DNA from: an uncultured bacterium
GTDB taxonomy: Bacteria; Bacillota; Clostridia; Oscillospirales; Oscillospiraceae
Assembly: GCA_947364395.1 (NCBI GenBank)
Contig: CANASS010000024.1
Location: forward strand, 1-31,861
Reading direction: 5' to 3'
DNA length: 31,861 nucleotides
The translations under genes and the position numbers were made by a program. The notes beneath the pieces were generated by a model. It was not told where the DNA came from. It searched no databases and saw only the letters and a list, made by a program, of their open reading frames with translations. The number at the start of each line of letters is the position of its first letter. Positions within the stretch are counted from its first letter, which is position 1. Positions 16,746-24,390 of the stretch are shown piece by piece.

Positions 16746-19700
16746 TCAACTTTCTGGCAGAGATTCCAGCAGGGCCTTGTACCGCTCCACCACCTGGGCG
16801 GCTGTACGCAGGGGCTCTTCCGTCTTGCGCAGCTTCAGGGTAAACGCGGGCACGTCGCCGGGGGAGAACAGCATCCGGCCGGGGTACTGCCCCGCCAGGG
16901 CCGCGATGGCCTCCAGGCCGAACGCCTCCAGGGTGAACACCAGGGACGCCCCCTTCTGGGAGATGTCCTTGATGGAGCACTCCGCCCCCCGGCCCCGGAG
17001 CAGGGCCACCGACAGCAGGTTGTTCACCTGCCGGGGGGGATCGCCGAAGCGGTCGATGAGCTCGTCCGTCACGTCGTCGGCGTCCTCTTCGGTGCGCACC
17101 CGGGCGATGCGCCGGTACAGGTCCATCCGCTGGCCCGGGTCGGGGACGTAGCGGTCCGGGATGGAGGCGGACACGGTGAGGTCCACCGTGCACTCGGGCA
17201 GCCGGACGGGCTTCTCCCCCTTCTCCTCCAGCACCGCTTCCTCCAGCAGCTTCAGATACAGGTCGTAGCCCACGCTCATGAGGAAGCCGGACTGCTCCGG
17301 CCCCAGCAGGTTGCCCGCGCCGCGAATTTCCAAATCCCGCATGGCGATTTTGAAGCCGGACCCGAACTCGGCGTACTCCCGGATGGCGGACAGCCGCTTG
17401 GCGGCAATCTCGGTGAGAACCTTACCCTGGCGGTAGGTCATGTAGGCGTAGGCCCGCCGGGGGGACCGTCCCACCCGGCCCCGGATCTGGTGGAGCTGGC
17501 TGAGCCCCATCTTGTCCGCGTCCTCAATGATTAAGGTGTTCACGTTGGCGATGTCGATGCCCGTCTCGATGATGGTGGTGCACACCAGCACGTCCACCTC
17601 CCCGTCGGACACCCGGGTCATCACGTCGGACAGCTCCTCCTGGCTCATCTTGCCGTGGCCCACCGCCACCTCCGCCGCCTCCCCCAGCATGTCCTTGATG
17701 CGGGCGGCGGTGCGCTGGATGGTGTCCACCCGGTTGTGGAGGTAATACACCTGGCCCCCCCGCTCCAGCTCCCGGCGCATGGCGTCGGCCAGCACCGACC
17801 AGTCGTGCTCCAGCACGTAGGTCTGCACCGGCTGGCGGTTGGAGGGGGGCTCCTCGATGACGGACATGTCCCGGATGCCGGACAGGGCCATGTTCAAGGT
17901 GCGGGGAATGGGTGTGGCGGACAGGGTGAGCACGTCCACCTGCTTGGACATCTCCTTCAGCCGCTCCTTGTGGGTGACGCCGAAGCGCTGCTCCTCGTCC
18001 ACCACCAGCAGTCCCAGCTCCTTGAAGCGCACGTCCTTTTGCAGCAGCCGGTGGGTGCCGATGAGCAGGTCCACCGACCCGTTCTCCACCCCGGCCAGGG
18101 CCTTTTTCATCTGGGCGGGGGTGCGGAACCGGCTGACCACCTCGATCTCCACCGGGTATTTGGCGAACCGGGAGCGGGCGGTGAGGTAGTGCTGCCGGGC
18201 CAGCACGGTGGTGGGCACCAGGATGGCCGCCTGCCTGCCGTCCAGCACGCACTTCATCACCGCCCGCAGGGCCACCTCCGTCTTGCCGTAGCCCACGTCG
18301 CCGCACAGCAGGCGGTCCATGGGCCGGGGGGTCTCCATGTCCCGCTTGATCTCCCGGATGGAGCGCAGCTGATCCTCCGTCTCGTCGTAGGGGAAGTCCT
18401 CCTCAAACTCCTTCTGCCAGGGGGAGTCGGGGGCGAAGGCGTAGCCCGGCTGACGCTGGCGCTGGGCGTAGAGCTGAATCAGCCCCTTGGCCAGGTCCTT
18501 CACCGCCTTCCGGGTGCGGGTCTTGGCCTTCTCCCACTCGGTCCCCCCCAGCTTGGACAGCTTTTTTGTCTCCGGGTCGTCCCCCGAGCCGATGTATTTG
18601 GCGATGGCGTCCAGCTGGGTAGCCGGGAGGTAGAGCACGTCCGCCCCGGCATAGGCCAGCTTGACGTAATCCTTATCCACCCCGTCCACCTGCATCTTCA
18701 CCATGCCCACGAACCGGCCGATGCCGTGGTGCTCGTGGACGATCAGGTCCCCGGGGGACAGGTCGGTGAAGGAGTCCACCTTCCGCCGGTCCGCGGCGTG
18801 TTTCAGCCGCTTGCCCTTCCGCCGGGGCTCGTTTCCCCCCTCCGTCAGCACTGCGTAGGGACAGCCGATGTAGTCGAACCCGGCGGACAGCCCCCCCACG
18901 GCGATGGTGATCCCCCCGGGCTGGGGCAGGTCGTGGAGCTGGAAGTCCACCGCCGAGCGGATTTTCCGCTCCCGGAGCATGGATTGGAGGTTCAGGGCCC
19001 GCTGCTCGCTGCCCACCAGCACAATGGCGGCGGCGCCGGCGTTTTGCAGCTGGGTCAGGTCCGCCGCCGCCGTGTCCAGGCTGGCCCCAAAGGAGGACAG
19101 CTGGCGGCCCTGGGCGGTCAGGATGTCCTTTGGCGGCAGGGGTGCGGCGGAGGTGGTGAAGGAATCCAAAAAGCACAGAGCGTGGCGGTCCAGGACGGCC
19201 ATCAGCTCGTCCATAGTGGCGGAAAAACGGGCGTATTTGCCGTCCAGCTTCCCCGCCTCCAGCAGGGTTTTCACGTCCTCGTTCAGCTGCCACAGCCAGT
19301 TTTTGCCCCGTTCCGCCACCCGGCTGGACTCGCTGAGGCACACCACGGCGTCCAGGGGCAGGTGGTGTGCGGCGGTGGCCAGGGTCTTGTACCGGGCGGG
19401 AAGCTGGAGGTCGGTGGGCCGTTCCCAGCCCCCGTGTTCGTCCCGGACGGGCAGAAGCTCGCTGACAGGCAGAAACGCCGCCCGGTCCAGCCGCCCCGCC
19501 CGCCGCTGGGAGGCCGGGTCGAAGGGCCCCATGGAGTCCACGTCCTGGTCCCAGAACTCCACCCGGACAGGGTCGTCCATGCCGGGGGAGAACACGTCCA
19601 GGATGCCGCCCCGCAGGGCGAACTGGCCCACGCCCTCCACCTGCTGGCACCGGGTATAGCCCAGAGCCGCCAGCCGTCCGGCCAGCTCCTCCAGGTCGTA

Positions 19701-20138
19701 GCTGCCTTTAGCGTCCACCTCCACCACGTGGGCGGCCAGCTCTTCCGGGGGCAGGGTGCGCTGCATAAGCCCCTCCACCGTGGCCGCGATGAGCCTGGTT
19801 TTACCCTGGGCCATGGCCTGAAACGCGGCGATGCGCTGGTGCTCCCACTGGCGGGAGGCCACCGCCCCCTCATGGAACAGGAACTCCCGGGCCCCGATTA
19901 TGGCGGCGGGCTCCCCGGTGAGGGCGGTCACGTCCGCCGCCAGCCGGGCGCACTCCCCCTCGTCGGCGCACACCAGCACCACGGGGCAGTCCAGCCGCTC
20001 CAGCAGACCCGCCGCGAAGTGGGCCCGGTGGACCGGGGACAGCCCCGCCACCTCCACCGGAGAGCGGCCTGACTCCAGGTTCGCCGCCAGCCGGGTGAAC
20101 TCCGGAACCGCGTCTAAAATGTTCAGCAGCATTTTCAT
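16746..20138 (-). CDS. mfd: Transcription-repair coupling factor Mfd
   Basis: A DNA translocase that removes stalled RNA polymerase from lesions and recruits UvrA. The 1130-residue length is normal. The order is UvrB-like N-terminal modules, then the RNA-polymerase-interacting domain (GDLIVHEHHGIGRFVG near 460), then the helicase core: GDVGYGKTE (near 612), DEEQ box VVDEEQRFGV (near 712), TLSATPIPRTL, the translocation segment and GRVGRSPRRAYAY, and a C-terminal domain. GAGG lies before the start. In low-GC Gram-positives it normally follows pth directly; here a repeat-bounded cassette separates them. No convincing promoter is visible between the left repeat arm and the start. Confidence 0.97.
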   Translation of the reverse strand: MKMLLNILDAVPEFTRLAANLESGRSPVEVAGLSPVHRAHFAAGLLERLDCPVVLVCADEGECARLAADVTALTGEPAAIIGAREFLFHEGAVASRQWEHQRIAAFQAMAQGKTRLIAATVEGLMQRTLPPEELAAHVVEVDAKGSYDLEELAGRLAALGYTRCQQVEGVGQFALRGGILDVFSPGMDDPVRVEFWDQDVDSMGPFDPASQRRAGRLDRAAFLPVSELLPVRDEHGGWERPTDLQLPARYKTLATAAHHLPLDAVVCLSESSRVAERGKNWLWQLNEDVKTLLEAGKLDGKYARFSATMDELMAVLDRHALCFLDSFTTSAAPLPPKDILTAQGRQLSSFGASLDTAAADLTQLQNAGAAAIVLVGSEQRALNLQSMLRERKIRSAVDFQLHDLPQPGGITIAVGGLSAGFDYIGCPYAVLTEGGNEPRRKGKRLKHAADRRKVDSFTDLSPGDLIVHEHHGIGRFVGMVKMQVDGVDKDYVKLAYAGADVLYLPATQLDAIAKYIGSGDDPETKKLSKLGGTEWEKAKTRTRKAVKDLAKGLIQLYAQRQRQPGYAFAPDSPWQKEFEEDFPYDETEDQLRSIREIKRDMETPRPMDRLLCGDVGYGKTEVALRAVMKCVLDGRQAAILVPTTVLARQHYLTARSRFAKYPVEIEVVSRFRTPAQMKKALAGVENGSVDLLIGTHRLLQKDVRFKELGLLVVDEEQRFGVTHKERLKEMSKQVDVLTLSATPIPRTLNMALSGIRDMSVIEEPPSNRQPVQTYVLEHDWSVLADAMRRELERGGQVYYLHNRVDTIQRTAARIKDMLGEAAEVAVGHGKMSQEELSDVMTRVSDGEVDVLVCTTIIETGIDIANVNTLIIEDADKMGLSQLHQIRGRVGRSPRRAYAYMTYRQGKVLTEIAAKRLSAIREYAEFGSGFKIAMRDLEIRGAGNLLGPEQSGFLMSVGYDLYLKLLEEAVLEEKGEKPVRLPECTVDLTVSASIPDRYVPDPGQRMDLYRRIARVRTEEDADDVTDELIDRFGDPPRQVNNLLSVALLRGRGAECSIKDISQKGASLVFTLEAFGLEAIAALAGQYPGRMLFSPGDVPAFTLKLRKTEEPLRTAAQVVERYKALLESLPES

Positions 20139-20213
20139 GGCTTGACCTCAAATTTGAAAAATTTGGAAAGTTTGGGCGCTCCTGCGCCCGAGGAAGGCAT
20201 CGGCCTTCGGCAA

Positions 20214-20500
20214 CCTACTTTCTGCTTGTGCAGAAAGTAGGCAAAGACACACTTAAGGGGGATGCCCGCCCCGAGAGAACACGGCCCCAAGGGCGGGCCA
20301 TGTTCTCAAGGCGGGCCCCCCTTAAGAATCCCCCAGTTTTACGGGGGAGTTCTACTGATTGCCCGGTGGCAGCCCTACCGGCGCCCGCGGCCTTCGACCC
20401 AGACGCCCCTATTTGTGCTGCCGCTTGTCTCCAAACACTGACAGGCCGGCAGGGCCCACCGCCCGCGCCTCCGGGGCGCATCCCCCGTTTGGCACTGATT
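20214..20500 (+). repeat. Left arm of the cassette: structured inverted repeat
   Basis: Contains a terminal hairpin TACTTTCTGC..GCAGAAAGTA (20216-20239), the tail GGCAAAGACACACTTAAG, a long stem from CTTAAG (20252) to CTTAAG (20326) with nested GAGAAC/GTTCTC and GGCCC/GGGCC pairs, and a CCCCC/GGGGG hairpin (about 20330-20349). Further in, TTTGTGCTGCCG and ACACTGACAGG recur in the right arm. The reverse complement of the right arm (21068-21334) matches it closely over the outer 130 bases and in patches inward. This 377-base gap (20139-20515) has no gene I accept. Confidence 0.85.
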
Positions 20501-20515
20501 GCCCGCTCCGGACCC

Positions 20516-20728
20516 CTACCCCGGCTCGTCCGTCCGCCCAAGCAGATAGTCCAGGGTCACGTCAAAATAATCCGCAAGGATAATGAGCCCGTCCAGCGTA
20601 GGACTTGACTTTGATTTCTCATAGGCATAGACAGAAAACCTGGAAAGACCAAGCTCTTCTGCAATTTTGGCCTGTGATAGTCCACGCGCTTCTCGAAGTT
20701 CTTTCAGCCGTTCTGGAAATTTGGTCAT
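20516..20728 (-). CDS. Small XRE-family repressor of the repeat-bounded cassette
   Basis: A 70-residue protein made almost entirely of a Cro/C1-type HTH (LSQAKIAEELGLSRFSVYAYE), with the usual ending LADYFDVTLDYLLGRTDEPG. The start at 20728 is chosen because AAGGGGAG lies about 11 bases upstream; an in-frame ATG at 20752 would add eight residues. It is divergent from the small gene at 20813 and is more AT-rich than the surrounding operon, suggesting separate ancestry. Likely role: repressor of itself and its divergent partner. Its stop lies at the inner edge of the left repeat arm. Confidence 0.88.
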   Translation of the reverse strand: MTKFPERLKELREARGLSQAKIAEELGLSRFSVYAYEKSKSSPTLDGLIILADYFDVTLDYLLGRTDEPG

Positions 20729-20745
20729 AAATTCGCACACTCCCC

Positions 20746-20796
20746 TTGACATGTAGAAAGATTTATGCTATCCTGGTCGTAGAAAATCTTACTACG
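20746..20796 (+). promoter_or_regulatory. Divergent promoter with two operator-like repeats
   Basis: Plus-strand TTGACA (20746-20751), 17 bases, TATCCT (20769-20774). Two related boxes overlap it: GTAGAAAGATTTATGCTA (from 20753) and GTAGAAAATCTTACTACG (from about 20779, with CGTAG/CTACG ends). These are natural binding sites for the XRE protein. The minus-strand promoter is not clear. Confidence 0.65.
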
Positions 20797-20812
20797 AACA
20801 GGAGGGGTCAAC

Positions 20813-21079
20813 ATGTCTGAGATTATAACTGAGCTTTATTATATGGTGGACGCCTGGGCTGGTCAACAGTATGAGAGGAGCGAGGAGGCCAGGGGGTTAG
20901 AGGAGAAAAGGTTTGCGTTGATGGAGGAGATTGCCCGCCGGGTGGGGGAAGGGGGGATGGAGATGGTGGAGGAGCTGTCCAACCTGTGGCTTAAGCTGGA
21001 GGATATCCATAATGAGGCGCTGTTTCGGGCGTCGGTGCGCATGGTGATGGAGCTGGCGCAAAAGCCGGTGGTCCCCTGA
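20813..21079 (+). CDS. Small helical protein of unknown function, partner of the XRE gene
   Basis: An 88-residue, strongly charged and mostly helical protein (long Glu/Arg/Leu-rich stretch at 17-70), with no signal peptide or membrane segment. Its pattern (ELYY opening, central EEKR..LMEEI, ending LFRASVRMVMEL) faintly recalls the small DUF6809-type proteins common in gut Firmicutes; I cannot confirm this. AGGAGGGG precedes the start. It is transcribed divergently from the XRE repressor across a shared operator region. Its last codons run into the inner edge of the right repeat arm, so the repeat may supply its 3' end. Function unknown; a toxin or anti-repressor cannot be asserted. Confidence 0.78.
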   Translation: MSEIITELYYMVDAWAGQQYERSEEARGLEEKRFALMEEIARRVGEGGMEMVEELSNLWLKLEDIHNEALFRASVRMVMELAQKPVVP

Positions 21080-21334
21080 GGCGCGGGTGGTGGACCGTAC
21101 CCGCCTGTCAGTGTCCAGACACCGGCGGCAGCACAAATAAGGGGAATTGGGGTCGAACGCACCACGCGCCGGGCGGGTATCCACCCGGCCATCGTGGGGG
21201 CTCTCCCGTAAACCGGGGGATTCTTAAGGGGGGCCCGCCTTGAGGACGTGGCCCGCCCTGGGGGCCATGTCCTCTCGGGGCGGGCGTCCCCCTTAAGCGT
21301 GTCTTTGGTTACTTTCTGCACGAGCAGAAAGTAA
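21068..21334 (-). repeat. Right arm of the cassette: structured inverted repeat
   Basis: Read on the minus strand it repeats the left arm: hairpin TTACTTTCTGC..GCAGAAAGTAA (21309-21334), tail CCAAAGACACGCTTAAGG, then the long CTTAAG-to-CTTAAG stem (21223-21297). The nested stem reads GAGGAC/GTCCTC here against GAGAAC/GTTCTC on the left, a paired change that keeps the helix. It lies between the small helical gene and the pth stop. Confidence 0.85.
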
Positions 21335-21360
21335 CACCCCCCCTGGGGCGCGGAGGACCG

Positions 21361-21948
21361 CTAGTTAAAGCGGTTCATGGCCTTTTGGGGGCCGTCCCGC
21401 AAAAGGCACTCCACCGCGTCGGCGGCCCGTTTCACCGCCTGGTCCATGACTTTCTTGTCCTCGCCCTGGAGCTTGCCCAGCACCCAGTCCGCCATGTCAT
21501 AGTCGGGATGAGGCTTGCCCCCCACCCCCACCTTGAGCCGGGGGAACTGATCGGAGCCCAGATGCTGGATGATGCTTTTGAGGCCGTTGTGTCCTCCGGC
21601 GGAGCCGCCGGTGCGGATGCGCAGCTTGCCCAGGGGCAGGTCCACGTCGTCGGAGACCACCAGCACATGGGCGGGGTCCAGCTTGTAGAACCGGGCGGCC
21701 TCGCCCACCGCCTCGCCGGACAGGTTCATATAGGTGACGGGCTTCATTACCAGCGCCCCCTGGCCGCCGATGGCGGCGGTGTTGGTGAGGGCCTTGAACT
21801 TCAGCCGCTGGATGGGGAAATTTCCCCGCTCCCCCAGCTCCTCCGCCACCAAAAAGCCCACATTGTGGCGGGTGTTCTCATACTTGTCTCCCGGATTGCC
21901 CAGGCCCACCACGAGCCAGGACACCGGGAGCTTTTTTTGGAAAAACAT
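21361..21948 (-). CDS. pth: Peptidyl-tRNA hydrolase
   Basis: Releases tRNA from stalled peptidyl-tRNA in the cytoplasm. The 195-residue length is normal. Seen: VVGLGNPGDKYENTRHNVGF with catalytic H28, KPVTYMNLSGEAV, DDVDLPLGKLRIRTGGSAGG, and GHNGLKSI. The start at 21948 has GGGAGG upstream, so the seven-residue longer frame is unlikely. It lies in prs-pth order as in Bacillus (where pth is spoVC). Downstream, the cassette at 20214-21334 separates it from mfd. Confidence 0.96.
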   Translation of the reverse strand: MFFQKKLPVSWLVVGLGNPGDKYENTRHNVGFLVAEELGERGNFPIQRLKFKALTNTAAIGGQGALVMKPVTYMNLSGEAVGEAARFYKLDPAHVLVVSDDVDLPLGKLRIRTGGSAGGHNGLKSIIQHLGSDQFPRLKVGVGGKPHPDYDMADWVLGKLQGEDKKVMDQAVKRAADAVECLLRDGPQKAMNRFN

Positions 21949-22010
21949 TGGGAAACCTCCCGGAAACACGAATATCCCAGTCCCGGAGGCCGGGGCTGGG
22001 TACGGGACAA

Positions 22011-22039
22011 CCGCTCCGAAGCGGCTTGCTTCGGAGCGG
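22011..22039. other. Intergenic hairpin between prs and pth
   Basis: CCGCTCCGAAGC pairs with GCTTCGGAGCGG across a 5-base loop. T-rich sequence follows only on the plus strand, so for the minus-strand operon it is more likely an mRNA processing or attenuation structure than a terminator. Confidence 0.5.
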
Positions 22040-22092
22040 AGGTTTTCTCTATAAAACGCATGGAGGGGCGGGCGGCGGCCCGGCAGCTGGGG

Positions 22093-23058
22093 TCAGCACC
22101 ACAGCTTTGACACAGACCGCTCCTCGTAAATGCGCTCGATGGCCTCGGCGAACAGATGGGCCACGGACAGGTACTTGATCTTGGGGCAGATCTCCCCGAT
22201 GTTCTCCCTGGGCTGGATGGTGTCCAAGAACACCAGCTCGTCCAGCACAGAGTCGTTGACCCGCTGGATGGCGGGGCCGGACAGCACCCCGTGGCTGGCG
22301 CAGGCGGTGACGGACTTGGCGTGGCCGATCTCCACCAGCGCCTTGGCGGCGTGGCACAGGGACCCGCCGGTGTCCACCATATCGTCCAGCAGGATCACGT
22401 TCTTGCCGGTGACATCGCCGATGATGTTCATCACCTCGGAGGAGTTGGCCTTTTGGCGGCGCTTGTCCACGATGGCCATGGGCATATCCAGCTTCTGAGC
22501 GAAGGCCCGGGCCCGGGCCACGCTGCCCACATCGGGGGAGACCACCATGGTCTCGTCATGGACGGGGGCGAAACGGCGGAAGAAGTGGTCCACAAACACC
22601 GGGGAGCCCATCAGGTTATCCACCGGGATGTCGAAAAAGCCCTGAATCTGGTTGGCGTGGAGGTCCATGGTGAGCACCCGGTCCGCCCCGGCCCGGGTGA
22701 TGAGGTTGGCCACCAGCTTGGCGGAGATGGGGTCGCGGGGCTTGGTCTTGCGGTCCTGGCGGGCGTAGCCGAAATAGGGGATGACGGCGGTGATGCGCCC
22801 GGCGGAGGCCCGCTTCAGCGCGTCGATCATGATGAGCAGCTCCATCAGGTTGTCGTTCACCGGGGTGCTGGTGGACTGGACCACGAACACGTCGGAGCCG
22901 CGGACGGTCTCAAAAATGGAGACGAAATTCTCGCCGTCGGAGAAAGCGCCGGTCTCGGCGTTCCCCAGCGGGATGCTCAGCTCCTTGCAGATGCCCTTCG
23001 CCAGAGCCTTGTTGGAACTGCCGGAAAAAATCTTCAAATCCTTGCCGTGTGAGATCAT
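22093..23058 (-). CDS. prs: Ribose-phosphate pyrophosphokinase (PRPP synthetase)
   Basis: Makes PRPP from ribose-5-phosphate and ATP for nucleotide, His and Trp synthesis. At 321 residues it is a normal class I enzyme. Seen: the N-terminal KIFSGSSN, FGYARQDRK for ATP, VVSPDVGSVARA, and the PRPP loop LLDDMVDTGGSL near residue 223. It leads the prs-pth-(cassette)-mfd group on the minus strand. Confidence 0.97.
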   Translation of the reverse strand: MISHGKDLKIFSGSSNKALAKGICKELSIPLGNAETGAFSDGENFVSIFETVRGSDVFVVQSTSTPVNDNLMELLIMIDALKRASAGRITAVIPYFGYARQDRKTKPRDPISAKLVANLITRAGADRVLTMDLHANQIQGFFDIPVDNLMGSPVFVDHFFRRFAPVHDETMVVSPDVGSVARARAFAQKLDMPMAIVDKRRQKANSSEVMNIIGDVTGKNVILLDDMVDTGGSLCHAAKALVEIGHAKSVTACASHGVLSGPAIQRVNDSVLDELVFLDTIQPRENIGEICPKIKYLSVAHLFAEAIERIYEERSVSKLWC

Positions 23059-23153
23059 GTCTTCCCATCTTCCTCTCTTAAAATCGTAGTATTCGTTCTC
23101 AGCTCATATTTCAACTTCCTCACCAGGGCAGGAAGCGGACTGCCACAAGAAAC

Positions 23154-23159
23154 ATTATA
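23154..23159 (-). promoter_or_regulatory. prs promoter (extended -10)
   Basis: Minus-strand TGGTATAAT gives an extended -10 box about 95 bases before prs. The -35 is weak (TTCAAA at about 16 bases). Extended -10 boxes tolerate this. Confidence 0.6.
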
Positions 23160-23273
23160 CCAGAAACCAGAAGTTTTTGAAGAGATTTTTCACATTTCGG
23201 AAAAATTGTCACTTTCCACGAAAGGCGAGGGAAAAAATGCCAAAAAACGGTGGATATGTCGAGAAAGGGCCGG

Positions 23274-23765
23274 TCAGGCTGCCACAGGCAGCCAGCGCTG
23301 AACGCGCCGGGTCTGGTACAGGTGGACCACCTCCAAAGTGGCGCACACCTTGTCGGCGATGTTGACCACCAGGGCCTCCCGGCACCGGGGCAGGTGGACG
23401 GCCAGGGGGAACATATGGGACACGATGGCGTTTTTCTCCTTGTCGGTCAGGTCGGGGCACAGGGCGGAGGCGTTGCGCAGGGCGAACTCCGGGTGGTCCA
23501 GGCACTGGTTGCCGGGATGGGCGGAGCCGTCGGCGGGGTCGTAGAGGTACAGGTCATGGAGCAGCCCCGCCCGGGCGGCGGCCCGGTAGTCCCAGCCGAA
23601 GTACCGGGCCAGCCGGAAGGCCACGTAGGACACAAACAGGGAGTGCTGGTAGCAGGTGGTGGAAAAGTGATGCCGCCACTGTTTCATGGCGCTGACCTCG
23701 CTGCTGTCCAGCAGGGGGCCCACGCAGGCCAGGAACGCGGCGGAATTCAAATCGTGCTTGGACAT
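23274..23765 (-). CDS. HD-domain phosphohydrolase-like protein
   Basis: A 163-residue soluble protein with an HD-superfamily metal site: H41 (CYQHSLFVS), H70-D71 (GLLHDLYLYD) and D138 (NIADKV). Such proteins hydrolyse phosphate esters or nucleotides; the substrate here cannot be read from sequence. AAAGGGG precedes the start. It is divergent from the GntR-ABC operon and tandem with prs, which has its own promoter. Confidence 0.85.
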   Translation of the reverse strand: MSKHDLNSAAFLACVGPLLDSSEVSAMKQWRHHFSTTCYQHSLFVSYVAFRLARYFGWDYRAAARAGLLHDLYLYDPADGSAHPGNQCLDHPEFALRNASALCPDLTDKEKNAIVSHMFPLAVHLPRCREALVVNIADKVCATLEVVHLYQTRRVQRWLPVAA

Positions 23766-23858
23766 AGGAAAAGACCCCTTTCTGTTCTATATCATGAAAT
23801 GAGCCGGTTTCTACCTTTTTTTGACACATATAGTCCTGATGTAAAGCTGTACAACAAC

Positions 23859-23887
23859 ATTATAGCAGGTATAAGGCCGGTTGTCAG
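23859..23887 (-). promoter_or_regulatory. Promoter of the HD-domain gene
   Basis: Minus-strand CTGACA (23882-23887), 17 bases, TATAAT (23859-23864), giving a leader of about 87 bases. Confidence 0.7.
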
Positions 23888-23934
23888 CACCCTTTTTAAA
23901 TTATTAAAAGGAAATTTTGGAAGTATTTACCGTC

Positions 23935-23996
23935 TTGACAGGAGCGGGATTCAGTGCTATGATAACTGTATTAAGACGGATAGTACATTTAGTACA
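23935..23996 (+). promoter_or_regulatory. GntR-ABC operon promoter and possible operator
   Basis: TTGACA (23935-23940), exactly 17 bases, TATGAT (23958-23963). Downstream of the start site, TAGTACATTTAGTACA contains two GTAC half-sites and is a candidate site for the first gene's product. Confidence 0.8.
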
Positions 23997-24018
23997 ATCT
24001 GAGAAAGGAGGCGGGGCC

Positions 24019-24390
24019 ATGCTCAGCCTGAACTACCGGGACAGCCGCCCCATCTACGAGCAGGTCCGTGACGGCCTGCGCCGTCTCATCATCACGGGGG
24101 CCATCCCGCCGGGGGATAAGCTGCCCTCCGTGCGCTCCATGGCGGGCCAGCTGGCCATCAACCCCAACACCATTCAGCGGGCCTACGAGTCGCTGGAGCA
24201 GGAGGGCTACGCCTACTCGGTGCCGGGAAAGGGGAGCTTCGCCGCCCTGCCCCAGGACGTCACCGACAAGCGCCGGGAGGAGCTGCTGGCCAAGCTGGAC
24301 GCCATCGTCCAGGAGCTGGTGTACCTGGGGCTCACCCCGGCAGACATCGGGGCCCGGTGCGCCGCGTTCGGGAAGGAGGAGACACAATGA
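24019..24390 (+). CDS. GntR-family regulator, YtrA type
   Basis: A 123-residue protein. The winged HTH covers residues 10-78 (PIYEQVRDGLRRLI; LPSVRSMAGQLAINPNTIQR; GYAYSVPGKGSF) and is followed by a short helical tail of about 40 residues, as in the YtrA subfamily, which usually controls a co-transcribed ABC transporter. AAAGGAGG precedes the start at 24019; the longer upstream frame would begin before the transcription start. Its stop overlaps the start of the ATPase gene (ATGA). Autoregulation is inferred from context. Confidence 0.93.
   Translation: MLSLNYRDSRPIYEQVRDGLRRLIITGAIPPGDKLPSVRSMAGQLAINPNTIQRAYESLEQEGYAYSVPGKGSFAALPQDVTDKRREELLAKLDAIVQELVYLGLTPADIGARCAAFGKEETQ

Noticed and set aside
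20228..20608. 126-codon plus-strand frame starting MQKVGKDTLKGDARPER in the left repeat arm, mirrored by MQKVTKDTLKGDARPER at 21321 (minus)
   Set aside because: The similarity follows from the repeat itself. The differences preserve hairpin pairing rather than protein sequence, there is no ribosome site, and the frames diverge after about 40 codons.
20516..21079. Toxin-antitoxin module
   Set aside because: XRE antitoxins usually lie in tandem with a recognisable toxin (RelE/HigB/HipA). Here the genes are divergent and the partner shows no toxin motif, so the claim is not supported.
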